Source: Molossus alvarezi | Lineage: Eukaryota > Chordata > Mammalia > Chiroptera > Molossidae | DNA: 64,000 nucleotides | Assembly: GCA_037176705.1 (NCBI GenBank) | Contig: CM073895.1 | Span: forward strand, 3,639,051 to 3,703,050 | Reading direction: 5' to 3' | Position numbers and translations under genes: made by a program | The notes under the pieces: generated by a model | Database searches by the model: none | What the model was told of the DNA's origin: nothing | Seen by the model: the letters and a program-made list of their open reading frames with translations, nothing else | Shown here: in pieces, positions 22,503-33,805 of the stretch | Numbering within the stretch: the stretch's first letter is position 1 | Layout: each line of letters starts with the position of its first letter

Positions 22503-23058
22503 GGGGAAGGGGCACCATCTGGGCAGAGGGAGGAAGGAGCACAGTCTGGGCAGAGGGGGGAAGGGGCACAGTCTGGGCAGAGGGGGAAGGGGCACAGTCT
22601 GGGCAGAGGGGGAAGGGCACAGTCTGGGCAGAGGGGGGAAGGGCACAGTCTGGGCAGAGGGGGGAAGGGCACAGTCTGGGCAGAGGGGGGAAGGGGCACA
22701 GTCTGGGCAGAGGGGGGAAGGAGCACAGTCTGGGCAGAGGGGGGAAGGGCACAGTCTGGGCAGAGGGAGGAAGGAGCACAGTCTGGGCAGAGGGGGGAAG
22801 GGCACAGTCTGGGCAGAGGGGGGAAGGGGCACAGTCTGGGCAGAGGGGGGAAGGGGCACAGTCTGGGCAGAGGGGGAAGGGGCACAGTTTGGGCAGAGGG
22901 GGGAAGGGGAACAGTCTGGGCAGAGGGGGGAAGGGGCACAGTCTGGGCAGAGCAGGGAAGGGGCACAGTCTGGGCAGAGGGGGGAAGGGGCACAGTCTGG
23001 GCAGAGGGGGGAAGGGGCACAGTCTGGGCAGAGCGGGGAAGGGGCACAGTCTGGGCAG
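22503..23058 (+). repeat. G-rich minisatellite, about 21 copies of a 24-27 bp unit
   Basis: The unit is approximately GGGGCACAGTCTGGGCAGAG followed by a GGGGGAA run of variable length, so units differ by one to three Gs. Each unit supplies several runs of three or more Gs, so the plus strand is a dense potential G-quadruplex array. Long frames on both strands (up to 339 codons, Cys-Pro-Phe rich on minus) come from the repeat. Confidence 0.97.
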
Positions 23059-23189
23059 CATGCCGGGCGAGCTCAGGCAGGGTGGGGCCCTCCACCACTA
23101 GGGTGCCGGAGCCTTCACCCTCCTCCACTCCATCATGTCCTGGAGACACCGGGCCCAGCACAGGCCGGACAGAGACAGGGGAAGGCACC
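23059..23189. other. Short unique spacer
   Basis: Nothing recognised. Confidence 0.3.
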
Positions 23190-23392
23190 TGCCTGGGTGG
23201 TCAGTTGTGGGAACTCAGTTGGTTCCAAACACCAAACTGTCTCAGGTTTAATTCCGGGTGCGGGACATGCCTGGGGTGCGGGATTTGATCCCTAGTTCGG
23301 GGAGTGTACGGGAGGCCACAGATTGATGTTTCTCTCTCACATCTCTGTTTCTCTCTATGTATTCCTCTCCCTAAAATCAATTTTTAAAAGAC
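23190..23392 (+). mobile_element. Diverged tRNA-derived bat SINE
   Basis: The head has GTTTAATTCCGGGTGCGG (damaged B box) and a second GGATTTGATCCCTAGTTCGG copy. The body GATTGATGTTTCTCTCTCAC and the CTCTCCCTAAAATCAATTTT tail are typical of Ves-related SINEs. More diverged than the copies at 5.7 and 40.4 kb, and lacking the tail hairpin. Confidence 0.8.
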
Positions 23393-23639
23393 AACAACAA
23401 GTTGTATGAAAAACAGAAAGGGAAGGGACAGGCAGAAATCCCGCCCCCGCCCTGCCTGAGGCTGTCCTGGCGTCTGCGGATGTCCCGAGTCACAGGCTCT
23501 CTCCGCAGTCTGTCTGCCCTGGGCCTGTGTTTCCCTCAGGGCACCAGCTCCCAGCCAGTCCCAAAACGCTCTGTCACCTCCTCCTTCGTCCCCGGGGCTC
23601 TCCACCCTGCCCGACCTCAGCTCCCAGCGCTGACTGTCA
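23393..23639. other. Unique DNA
   Basis: Nothing recognised apart from a short CAA-rich tail next to the SINE. Confidence 0.3.
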
Positions 23640-23830
23640 CTCACCTGCTGCTGTGTAACAAACTACCCATCGCTCAGCCTTAGAAACGAGCACTTACTAG
23701 GCCACACTGCTCGGGAACCTGGGCGGTGGGAGGGCCTTCGCTGGGCGGGTCTGGGTCCAGGCCTCTCAAGGCTGCAGCACCTGAACCCAGGCTGGGGCTG
23801 CAGGCCTGCCCCCCAGGACACTCTCACACA
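23640..23830 (-). mobile_element. LTR-like interspersed repeat fragment
   Basis: GCTGCTGTGTAACAAACTAC followed by CAGCCTTAGAAACGAGCA and a GGAACCTGGGCGGTGGGAGG segment is the usual end of a mammalian LTR-like repeat, seen in reverse. Family tentative. Confidence 0.5.
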
Positions 23831-24584
23831 GGATGGCAGCTGGGACTTCAGTTCCCCTCAGGTGACCTCTCATCCTTCAGAGTCCCCTTCTCCAAGCGGC
23901 TTCCCAGGACAGCCTAAACCTTCCTGTGTGGCCGCTGCGCTCAGGGGGGAGGGGAGAGGCCCCAGCCCCAGGAGGGCGCCCAGGACAACAGCGAGGGTTT
24001 TCCAGCCTAATCTCAGAAGGTTCTGCATGGGCTGTGGTCACACCAACGCACCATCGAGCCACGTGGGAGGGGACAAGGCTGAGGGCCAGGAGGCCAGGGC
24101 CCGGGGCCACACTGCCTGACTCTCAATCCAGGTGTCAATACAGGTGACGTCTGTCCTGCTGGAGTAAGGCACCTCACCGAGCACCTGCCGGGGCACCCAG
24201 CGTGGGGTCAGAGTTCAAGCAGACAGTGTGATTTAGAGTTTGGGATCCGAGTGGGCAGACATCACTGAGGGTCTCACGAGCTGGTCGGCTTTGTCACTCA
24301 GCATCCGCTGACGCTGTCGTGAAGTCACTCCCTCCGCCCCCGGAGCTCTGCGCACACACTTGGGGCACGAACTGCGCCCTCGCTGGGGTGCCATCTCCCC
24401 AACACCAAGACAGCCCACGGAGGAACGCGGGCAATAACGTGGTGATACTTCGTGGCCTGCCCTTCCGCAGAACTGCTGTGGCAGCTGCTTCGTGCCAGGG
24501 GAGACGAGAGACAGGGTCACCAGAATCCGGCTGTCTTCCGCTTTCCGGGGTGTGAATCCTGCCTCCCCAGGCCCGCAGGCCGCC
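23831..24584. other. GC-rich unique DNA
   Basis: No exon, repeat or RNA gene supported. Confidence 0.4.
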
Positions 24585-24730
24585 CAGCTGTTAGCTGCTC
24601 AGGTTTCATACAAATACAGAAGAGAATCAGTGAGAGGGATATTGTGAGACAATGTATCTCCCAGCAGACAATTGCAGGGGAACTTTTCATCCTGATTTTT
24701 GCAATTCAAAGTGAAACCTGGAGATGATTT
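24585..24730. promoter_or_regulatory. Short AT-rich candidate conserved element
   Basis: Sharp local drop in GC, with complex sequence such as GGGATATTGTGAGACAATGT, GCAGACAATTGCAGGGGAAC and TTTTTGCAATTCAAAGTG. No repeat family recognised. Size and texture fit a conserved noncoding element. Confidence 0.35.
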
Positions 24731-26261
24731 CTTGGTGGCAGTCCCCAGAGGCCGCTCTCCCTGTCGGGAACGCCGTTCCCGGGCGGTCGTGAGGGGATGG
24801 CCAGGGCCACCGTCTGGACGGTAATGGAGCGGTGTGTCAGATAGCAAATCCGCCCAGAGACCTGCAGCTCCTTCAATAGCGCGGGTCCCCTCTGAGGGCC
24901 CGGAGGGCTCCCGGGGGCCCGCTTCTGCTTGGGGTTCTGCAGGTGACAGCGACATGTCCCACTCCCAAGAGTCTATTACCGCGGAGCCAGAGAGAGGCAA
25001 ATACTCTGAAAAGGAGAAGGTGGTCGTCGAGAAAACTTGGTCCCGCTCTAGCCCTGCCAGGCACCCACTCAGCGGGCACCCACCCGCCGGGCACCCACCT
25101 GCCTCTTTGCAAGCTGACCCAGGGATGTGAGTTGCGGAGCCTCCGACTTCATGGTGATGTAGCTGTTATCTGCCTGGAATGTCACCAAGCCAGGCCACCC
25201 AGCCCTGGACAGTGCTCACTGCTACCCCCACCCAGGTTCTACCAATTCCCTGAGGGTCTCTGCCCTTGCTCACCTTGCACCTGTGAGTTCTCCTGAACAC
25301 CCACCACCACAGACTCTGTGCATTGAAGGTACCCGGCCACCCCTCTGTCACTTGCATCGTGACTTTCCGAAATTTGCAATCGTGGTCATTTTATTCCCCC
25401 CATTTCAACCCCACTCCGACCCTGGGGGACCTCTGACTGCGTTTGGTTTCCCCATCTCAATGAATGCCATGGGGTCCATGATCCCTGAGTGGGCCTGGGG
25501 ATCAGGGGAGGAAATTCTCTGCCTGTTGTTCTTTCTACCAGGAGGGGAATCTTGGGTTCCCGGCAGGTTCCCAAAGGAGCGTGGATCCGGAAGGTAGAAC
25601 CAGCCCTCCAGGGGGATCCGCCCTCGCTCTGATCCCTGGAGATACAGACTCAGACGCTGCCGGTCAGCCAGGTGGCCCAGGTCTGCGACTCCCCTGGGGC
25701 CCAGCCCACTCCTCTGAAATGCCAAGGACCAGCCAGAGTGTCCACACCGAGACCCGAGCTCAGTCTTGGCCCATGCTCCCGGGACGAGCAGGGGACAGGC
25801 TCCAAGGTCACCAGGGCTTGGTCAAGGATGGTCACAGCTGGAAAGGCAAGACGCCCTGCTTCCCTGCCAGCGGGGGTCCAGAGGCCACCTCCAGTCCCGC
25901 CAGCGCTCACGGTGGGTGGACAGCCCCAGCAGCCCTCAGGACAGCCCCAGCAGCCCTCAGGACAGCGGCGGGGCTCAGCAGGACACAGAAACATGACCCA
26001 GCCTCGGATTGTGTTCCTCCCACACCGCAGAGCCAGGGACCGCTGCCGCGGGGCATGGGGCCCGCCCGCTGCCTGCAGGACCCTCTCCGGACTCGTGAGT
26101 CACGAGGACAAACACGCGGGAGGCTGACGCCCTGTCTGTGAGGCTCGGGGTCGTCCCTCCCCACCCCAGCTGGGCTCAGGGGTGTGGGTGGGATAAAGGG
26201 GTTCAGAGAGGATCCTGCTCATGCCCACACTAGCCCAGGGGTCAGCTCTGGGATCATCCGC
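24731..26261. other. GC-rich unique DNA with small tandem duplications
   Basis: A short GCACCCAC-based triplication lies at about 25,057-25,100 and a 21 bp perfect tandem duplication (CAGCCCCAGCAGCCCTCAGGA) at 25,921-25,962. No gene or mobile element recognised. Confidence 0.5.
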
Positions 26262-26345
26262 CCTTGAAAAGACGAGGAAACTGAGGCACAGAAATGTTAA
26301 GAAACCTGCCCAAGGTCACACGGGGGCGGGGTGGGCAGATGCCGT
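26262..26345 (-). mobile_element. MIR SINE core
   Basis: GACGAGGAAACTGAGGCACA then GAAACCTGCCCAAGGTCACA (26,300) is the MIR core in reverse orientation. Confidence 0.85.
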
Positions 26346-27334
26346 AAGTAAAAACACAGGAAGCCCAGCTACATTGTCACTGAGGCAGATGATGGGTCAC
26401 AGTCGTTAGTGTAAGTGTATCCTCAGATGGTTTACGGGATACACGGATGCGAAAACATCACCTGGCGTTCATCTGGAATGTCCGTATAGTATCAGGTCAC
26501 CCTGCACGGTCACCCAGGTGTGAGCCCAGGTTCTCTCCGGAGGCCTCTGGGGAACCTGCGTCGGGCGTCGCTCTGGGGGACCCTGGGAGGGAAGTGCTGG
26601 CCCACAGGAGAAGCAGGCTGGCCAGGAGCCTTGCCGCCCCGCGGGGCAGGGTGAGGGGTTGGAGTGGAGCTGGGGGAGGGGCAGGGGGCACAGGGCTCAG
26701 GCGGTAGGAAGACAGACCGCTGCCCTCAGGTGAGCGCGCTGACGGGACGGCTGTCGTCCTGTGCCCTCCTCGGAGCAGTAGCTGAGCAGTAGCTGACCGA
26801 CGAGGAGGCGCCCACGAAGGAGAACTCCCTGTGGTGGGGCAGCCCGAGGAGGAGCAGCTCGGACGGCCGCTCAGAGCTGCATACGGAGCGATGTGGCCTA
26901 TGAGACTGGACGATGCCCGGAGTCCAGCTCCTGGTCCTGGCTTTGGGGGAGTAACCAGCACAAACGATCCCGTAAAGAAGCAACGCGTGCGTGTCCGTTC
27001 ACCCAGGGACGGAAATCCAACCGGCCCAGCTCTCCGAGGGTCAGCGCGGGGAGCTGCACCTCCCACGCAGAGGAAGCGGTCCTCCCCCTGCTGCCGAGCC
27101 TCGCTCGGAACCAACGTTAAACCCTGACAATGAGGCGGGGCGGGACCAACGTGGACACCGACGTGGCCAGTGGAAGCCAGCCAGCTTCCCCCAGGGCTCA
27201 CGCCGTACCGACTCCAATCCATCCCCGGTCCCAACGAGAATGTCTGCTCCATCAGCTCCTCAATCGAATAAAAGGGAGCAGGGACATTTATTCCACCGGC
27301 TTCCAGAAGAGGCAGCCCGGCATGTGGACAACAT
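26346..27334. other. GC-rich unique DNA
   Basis: Stop-poor frames (one of about 250 codons on minus) without domain content. A small duplicated GCAGTAGCTGA lies near 26,777. Confidence 0.4.
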
Positions 27335-27617
27335 AAATTCTCCTAACAGCCTGGCCAGTCTGGCTCAGGGATTAGAGCATCAGCCCGCGGACCCAAGGGT
27401 CAAGACTTCTATTCTGGTCAAGGGCACGTACCTGGGCTGCAGGTTCAATCCCCAGCCCAGGTCGGGGTTGTGCAGGAGGCAACCAATCGATGTGTCTCAC
27501 ATCAACGTTATTCTCTCCCTCTCTCTCTGTCCGCCTTCCTCCCTCCCTCCCACTCTCTAAAAATCAATGGAAAAATATCCTCTGGTGAGGATCAACAACA
27601 ACAAATTCTCTTAATAG
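27335..27617 (+). mobile_element. Ves-type SINE with diverged target-site duplications
   Basis: The body is 27,350-27,602, flanked by AAATTCTCCTAACAG (27,335) and AAATTCTCTTAATAG (27,603), two mismatches in 15. The head is GGCCAGTCTGGCTCAGGGAT, the B-box region is degenerate (CAAGACTTCTATT) and the body GGTTCAATCCCCAGCCCAGG is present. The tail carries CTCTCTAAAAATCAATGG and the hairpin TCCTCTGGTGAGGA (27,578-27,591). An older, probably silent copy. Confidence 0.93.
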
Positions 27618-29695
27618 TTTCAATCCCTGCGGAAGTCACCCTCCCACCACCATCCTTCCCTCCTCCCCCCCACGGAGGGTGACGGCCACAGATCCCCCGG
27701 GCCTGTGCCACAGCTGTACCCTGAGCAGACAGAAGATCCATCTCACTGGACTCCCGAACCTTCCTGCGTGCAGACCCCACAGGCCTGCCTCCAGCCGCTG
27801 CCGGTCCGGTCTCTGAGCTCCCCACGCAGCCCTGCTCTCTGAGTGCTCCTTCCTTGCTCCCCAGTGACCACACCCCCGCTGCTCCCTGGGCCTCAGCCCT
27901 GAGGGTGCGGTGCGTGGTCGGGCTGGGCAGCCAGGCCCCCAGTGTGGTTTTCACCCAGGTGTCCTCCTGTGGCTTCCAAGGAAGGCTTCCTGGAGGAAGT
28001 GACCCTTTGTCCCCTTTCAGCGGTGCTGAGTCTTTGCTGGGGGAGGTCACCGAAGTTTTGTCCAGCGCGTATCCCTGCCTGGACCACGTACAGCACCCTG
28101 GATGGACAGAGCCTCCCTCCTGCCGCTAGCCTCTGCCCGGCTGCTGCCTCCTTCGGGAAGCTTGCCCTATCCCATCCTCCCAGGAGCCTCGGGAATCTCG
28201 GCTTTTGGTGGCATTGCGGAGTTGCCAGGCCAGTCACCAAGGGAGCCACTAAAGGGAGCAAAGGAAAAACCAACAGCCAGAGTGAAAGGCCCATTGGTCC
28301 CCACAGTCCCCCCAGGCTGCAGGAGGGATGGGGACCATTCTACAGAGGTGCAACAACATCCGGAAAAATAGTCCGAGCACGACCGCCTGCCCAGGGCTGT
28401 CCTCCTGCTTCCTTCCACGTAGGAGGGCGAATGGGAAAGAAATGTCGGTGAGAGAACCCAGCTCAGAACCGAACACGGGCACATCGGACAGACTCCCACG
28501 GGGGCTGCCAGCCCTGCTCACCCAGGGCCGCCTCCCGGGTCCTGGCCCCAGAGCAGAGCAGCGTCCGAGCCGCAAGGCCCACACCTGCTGTCGCGGGCTC
28601 GGCGCCTACCGCTCCTGTGCACCTCCCCGGGGAGCCAGCCCTGTGCTGCAGGCGGGTGACCACACTCCACACGGTTCTCATTCTTCTGTCCCGGTGGGTG
28701 CTGGGGGCACACTCGCTCTGCCGGCTTCTTCCTCGTCCCAACCTCTTACGCGGTTGAGAGATCAGCCCTGCAGGAAAGTCACCAGGACGGCCCTTTACCA
28801 GGGTCACCAACTTCCGTGTTACACCAGGGTCCCCCATCGTTCCTGAGAACAAACACACTCTCTCACCAAGCCACAGCCCAGTTAGCAAATTCTGGAAGTT
28901 CGGTACGGGGACAACAGAACCATGGGGCCCACAGCACAGCCTCACTCCCCAGCGACGCCCTCCCCCGGGTCCTCCGCAGCTCTGACCGCAGGACCCAGCC
29001 CCAGCACCTCGCTGTGCCCGGTCTCTTTAGGCTCCTTCCGACCAAAGCAGTGCCTTATACTTCTACTTCTTTCTCCTCCTCGGCCTTGACGTTAAAGGCC
29101 AGGAGCCACCAGGAAGGTCCAGCTCGGTCTCATGTGCCCGCCCCACGGGGACAGAGCTGGGCCTCCGGGTAAGGCGGTGGCCTAGGGCTTCCCGCTGTAA
29201 ACGACTCTGTTTCCTTCCAGAGTCGATGAGTGATCAGTGGGGAGACGCTGCGATTCTATGCACAGCCTGGTAGATGTGGAACTTCAGCCAGTGGTCAGCG
29301 CTTACTAAAGGTGTCGGATCCTTTATGGGGGTTCTGACGTAAGCAGGCTTCCCTCCGCACGGTGTTTATCTGCGTAGTGATTTGCGTCAGCGTGGATTTG
29401 TTGGTTTTGTCTTATTCAACGGGCTGTAACCCATGAACACAGTGACTTATAAGGGTGCTCAGATGTCCCGGATCCGGCCAGCCCCATGTCCTTCCTGTCG
29501 CCCCCACTTTGTGAGCATTTCCCTACTTCCCAATGCAAAAGAAAATCCAGATCGCGTGTGCTCTGCCGGCCTCGGGCTCAAGTCAGCCTTTTCTCCAAGG
29601 GGCCTGGGGCTGGGAAAGGGGTGACCATTGAAGCTGAGTCATGCTCTCTCGGCGGACAGGCTGACAGGCAGACGAGAGAAATGAGAGATAGATGA
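27618..29695. other. GC-rich unique DNA, 2 kb
   Basis: No exon, repeat or RNA gene is defended. GC declines after about 29,200. The 29,640-29,700 part is a purine-rich lead-in to the GATA repeat. Confidence 0.45.
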
Positions 29696-29702
29696 TAGAG
29701 AC

Positions 29703-29747
<45 letters not shown>

Positions 29748-29890
29748 TGATTGGTAGATAGATAGATGATGATGAAGAAGAAACTAATGATGATACATAG
29801 ATGATCTGTAGTAAATAAGAGAAGAAGGCAGAAGGGAAGAAAGGGAAGAGAAGGGCAGGAAGAAGTAAAGAAAGGAGGAATGGATATAAA
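29696..29890 (+). repeat. (GATA)n microsatellite and purine-rich tail
   Basis: An uninterrupted GATA run of about ten units at 29,703-29,742, then degenerate GATA/GATGAA and a purine-rich AGAAGGGAAG stretch to about 29,880. Confidence 0.93.
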
Positions 29891-30107
29891 TATACTTATA
29901 TAAACGTAATGCACATATATAGAGAGATATTTATACATATATGTATTCATACATGCTCCTTCTGGCTGTGTGTACATAGACATGTGCGCACACTATGTGT
30001 GTATGTGTTTGCATCTACACACACACACACAGACATGAGCTCACATGATCCCAGCCCACAGAGTGCATCCCCGCCAGGGAGAGTGGGGCTCCCATCATCC
30101 TCCACAT
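29891..30107 (+). repeat. AT/CA-rich low-complexity segment
   Basis: ATATA-rich sequence then a short (CA)n at about 30,016-30,031; otherwise unassigned. Confidence 0.6.
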
Positions 30108-30826
30108 ACTCATCTGTCCATCTATCCATCCATCTCATCCATCCATCCATCCATCTGTCCATCTATCACATCCATCCATCCATCACATCCATCCATCCAT
30201 CCATCACATCCATCCATTCATCACATCTATCCATCTATTCATCCATCCATCCATCTATCCATCACATCCATCCATCCATCCATCATATCCATCCATCCAT
30301 CCATCCATCTATCCATCACATCCATCCATCCATCCATCCATCTATCCATCTATTCATCCATCCTTCCATCCATCACATCCATCCATCCATGCATCCATCC
30401 ATCCATCCAATCTATCCATCCATCCATCACATCCATTCATCTATCCATCCATCCATCACATCCATCCATCCATCCATCCATCCATCCAATCTATCCATCC
30501 ATCCATCACATCCATTCATCTATCCATCCATCCATCACATACATCCATTCATCTACCCATCCATCCATCACATCCATCCATTCATCACATCTATCCATCT
30601 ATTCATCCATCCATCCATCCATCACATCCATCCATCCATGCATCCATCCATCCATCCAATCTATCCATCCATCCATCCATCACATCCATTCATCTATCCA
30701 TCCATCCATCACATCCATCCATTCATCACATCTATCCATCTATTCATCCATCTATCCATCCATCCATCCATCCATCCATCCACCTGTCCATCCATCCATC
30801 CATCCATCACATCTATCTATCTATTC
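30108..30826 (+). repeat. (ATCC)n array with CACATCC interruptions and higher-order duplication
   Basis: About 720 bp of CATC/CATT/TATC tetranucleotides. A block running CATCACATCC ... CATGCATCC ... CCAATCTATCC occurs at about 30,370 and again at about 30,618, an offset near 248 bp, so the array grew partly by segmental duplication. Frames up to 355 codons (Ile-His-Pro-Ser) are artefacts. Confidence 0.97.
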
Positions 30827-31184
30827 ACTCCTTTGCTCGAGGTGGAATACAGAGGAAGTCATGTTAGAATCCCTAACCGACACCACCGTGGTAACAACCC
30901 TGCTCACTGTGGTCCAGTCCGTATGTTTAAGTTTCACTTTGGGGTAAACGTACAGACTGAACTGCATGGATCTTGAGTGTTCCATCCCATGGGTTTGGGC
31001 AGCTGCCTGTGCCCACATCACTTCCAGGATACAGAACGCGTGGTCACCAAATAGCGCAGGGAGGGCCCCCTGGGCTCCCCTCCTGACCGAGAGGAAGGAG
31101 AGCGTGTGAAGGAGAAGCCAGGAGGCCCGTCTCCCTTCCTGGGCCCAGTGGCCGGGAGCCGGCTGAGGGTCTGCCGAAGTTCCC
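30827..31184. other. Unique DNA, nothing recognised
   Basis: Intergenic, with no supported feature. Confidence 0.4.
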
Positions 31185-31385
31185 GGCCGATCTGAACAGG
31201 AAATGATTAGTCACGTAGCACAGTATTAAGGCCAGAAATCTTCCCGTGGCAGAGCCATAAACACTGCTTTTCATTATCCACTCACTGCTCGGGCTGGTGG
31301 TTCCCTCCCTGAGCACCATCCCCCTGCAATCACTGTGACATTGTTACATAAATAGGGGAGCCACCCCCAGGGCTCATAAATGCCT
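31185..31385. promoter_or_regulatory. AT-rich island, candidate conserved noncoding element
   Basis: Contains AAATGATTAGTCACGTAGCA (31,201), CATAAACACTGCTTTTCATT (31,255) and CAATCACTGTGACATTGTTA (31,327). Complex, repeat-free and bounded by GC-rich DNA on both sides. Confidence 0.35.
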
Positions 31386-32559
31386 GAGCCCAGCAGGCCA
31401 GCAGGCCCAGGAGCCAAGGGAAGGACACGGGATGGGACACACGTGGCCAGGGCGCCCTGTTGGAACAGGACACTCCGAGGACATGCCGTCCACCGCACAG
31501 ATGGTCTCTGGCGGTCCCTCCTATCCCAGCACCCGGGGCTCCCTGAGGTACGGCCACCCCCAGAGGTACGGCCCGGGCTCCTTTCGCGAGCACAGAGCTG
31601 CGGGGAAAACCCAGGGGCAAGCAAACGCTCATGGACTCTTTCCAAGCAGGCCCGTGGGGCCTCCCCATGACAGCCCGGCGCGGACACAGCGGGGAATGCT
31701 CAGCCTCACACCAGGGTCTGGTCAGCAGCAGCGCAGGCCACGGGCGGCCGGGGCTGGGAACAAGGCCACAGACAACGTGGCTCCCGCTCCGTGACAGCAG
31801 GAAAACCTAGTCCATGACTCAAACATCCCAACCACTGGCTACGTAGGGGACCAACCGGGCAGGGGGCAGGGAGCTTTCCGGGGCCACGCTGAGGTTCCGG
31901 AGCTGGAAAGGGGCTCAAGGGACGCAGGGGTGGCATTTGCTGACGCTTGTCAAGTGTCGGCTCCTGGGTCTCAACAGCAAGGTCTCTGGGGCAACCGGAC
32001 CGGGGCTGTGTTTCTGTCTCCAGAAAATGCCCCACTTGGGCAGTGTCCTGGGGCGTCTCCCATCCCCCCCAAGGCACAGGGCAGGGCAGGGCCAGCTCCT
32101 CCACAGAAGGGTCATGGCTCCATCCTGTCTTGGGCCCGCCCTGGGTGGGTGGGGCCTGGCAGATGGAGAGAATGTGCCCGGAGACCTGGGGGTGCTCCTG
32201 CTGAGCTCTGGGGGGTTTGCCGGTGGGACAATGCCAGGGACACTGGGAGCCGGGGACACTGGGACTGCATCCCATCACAGTTCACTTTGCAGCATCCTTC
32301 GCCTGGCCCAGGGAGACACGGTCAGGAGACACGGTTGGAAGAAGAGTCACCTAAAGCTCCCAAAGTCCGTCCCAGGGGTGAACACTGAGCGGGGGGCCTG
32401 GCTGAGACAAAGCGTAGGGTCCTCAGGTCCCAGCACCTTCTGTGTGTCTTTCCTCAAACGTGGGTGGCGGAAAGCATGCTCGTTCTGTTCGGAGGTACGT
32501 GAGCTCCTCCCCTGTGGGAGGCAGAGCGAGGGCCCCTAACGGTGGCCCCCTAGTCCCAG
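31386..32559. other. GC-rich unique DNA
   Basis: Nothing recognised; open frames up to 200 codons lack domains. Confidence 0.4.
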
Positions 32560-32890
32560 GGTTTCCATGGCGACGGGCATGCAGGCTGGTGGAGTCAGGA
32601 TGGCGACATTGCCCTCACCATGCTGGCGGGCCCCATGTCACCACAGGCTCCTGCACTGGGAAGAGAGAGGCGGAGAGTCAGGACCAGGGGCGGGGTGGGG
32701 GCAGCAGGACTCGGCCCCACCGGCCACAGCCACCTTTGGGCTCAGAGAAAGGGATGCAGGGGCCCCAGGAGGGACACTGTCCTGCCCGGCCTGGACTTTG
32801 GCCAGTGAGACCCGCTTCAGACTTCAGGTGATAAACGTGGTGTCTTAAGCAGCCAAGTCCACAGCACCTGCCGAGGCCGCCCCGGGAACC
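32560..32890 (+). mobile_element. LTR-like repeat (MaLR/ERVL-type, tentative)
   Basis: In order: CATGGCGACGGGCATGCAGG, CCCCATGTCACCACAGGCTC, GCCAGTGAGACCCGCTTCAG (32,802), and TCTTAAGCAGCCAAGTCCAC (32,843), equivalent to the 'ttaagccaccaagt' end of these LTRs. Noncoding fossil. Confidence 0.6.
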
Positions 32891-33299
32891 TGGACACACC
32901 CTGTGAGGTCTCGGGGCGAAGCAGAGCCCCGTCCGCCACCCCGGGAAAGTGGTGTTGGGCGGCGCTGCTACCCAACGTCCCCCTGAGATGCTCTGGTCCC
33001 CACCCAGCCAGAGACCCTGACATCCGGGACTAAAATCCAGGGCTCCCCACTCCCTCCCTGCTCCCCAAGCCCAGACAGCTGCGGGGCTCCTGCCAGCTCC
33101 CCCCCAGGAAGTTCTGCCCCTGAAGGGTTTGTCCTCTCTGACCCCACGATCTTGCGAAGAGCTGGGACCAGGGCACCCCGTCCTGTCTGTTCACAGCTAA
33201 TGAAACGATGACCAAGCCTGGACTGCAGGGTCAGCAGCATCTGCTCATGACAACATCCTCCCACAGGCTCCCTGGCCACCTCTGGGCACCCTCTGTCCA
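32891..33299. other. GC-rich unique DNA
   Basis: Nothing recognised. Confidence 0.35.
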
Positions 33300-33420
33300 A
33301 ACTGAACGCGCGCTTCCTTCAAGTTCCATTGGCACTATCCTATCGGGCGATCATTCCCTGGGACGTCATAAAACAAACATTAATTAGGGCTCCAATTGGT
33401 ACGACTCCCTCAAATCCTCT
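33300..33420. promoter_or_regulatory. Compact motif-dense candidate enhancer
   Basis: About 120 bp holding GGGACGTCATAAAAC (CRE/CDX-like, 33,360) directly followed by CATTAATTAGGGCTCCAATTGG-like sequence (33,379-33,400), with paired homeodomain-like TAAT sites. Embedded in GC-rich DNA and repeat-free. Confidence 0.4.
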
Positions 33421-33719
33421 CAGCCGTGCCCCGGGCCTCCCTCCTCCAGGCTCCCGTTCCAAGGAAGCCGGTAACACGCAGAGCCAGCGCCTCGGAAGCA
33501 GAACACGGGTGCTCCCGGACGTCGGGGGCGGACAAGGTGAGGGCGGAGGGGCGAAGGGGGGTGGCAGAGATACAGTGGAGCCCATCAGTGGCCCAGAGGG
33601 ACACAGCCAGGGCCTGACACCACACCCATTTCCAGAAGCCGCACCCCTCGTCCTGACAGCCCCAGGACGGTGCCCTGTCCCCTCAGCACAGACACTGGGA
33701 GGAGCCTGAGATGGCTGGG
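33421..33719. other. GC-rich unique DNA
   Basis: Nothing recognised. Confidence 0.3.
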
Positions 33720-33805
33720 GACCCCTCTGGCCCTCAGTTTCCTCATCTGTGAGAACAATTCGGATATTTATGGGAAACCAGCTCAGACTGGTATGCTCAG
33801 GACTT
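33720..33805 (+). mobile_element. MIR SINE fragment
   Basis: TGGCCCTCAGTTTCCTCATC followed by TGTGAGAACAATTCGGATAT is the sense MIR core. Confidence 0.7.

Noticed and set aside
22042..23061. 339-codon minus frame rich in Cys-Pro-Phe
   Set aside because: Comes from the G-rich 24-27 bp minisatellite; unit-length variation makes the frame jump between phases, so it is not under coding constraint.
29909..30976. 355-codon frame with Ile-His-Pro repeats
   Set aside because: ATCC array translation; ends in unrelated intergenic sequence.
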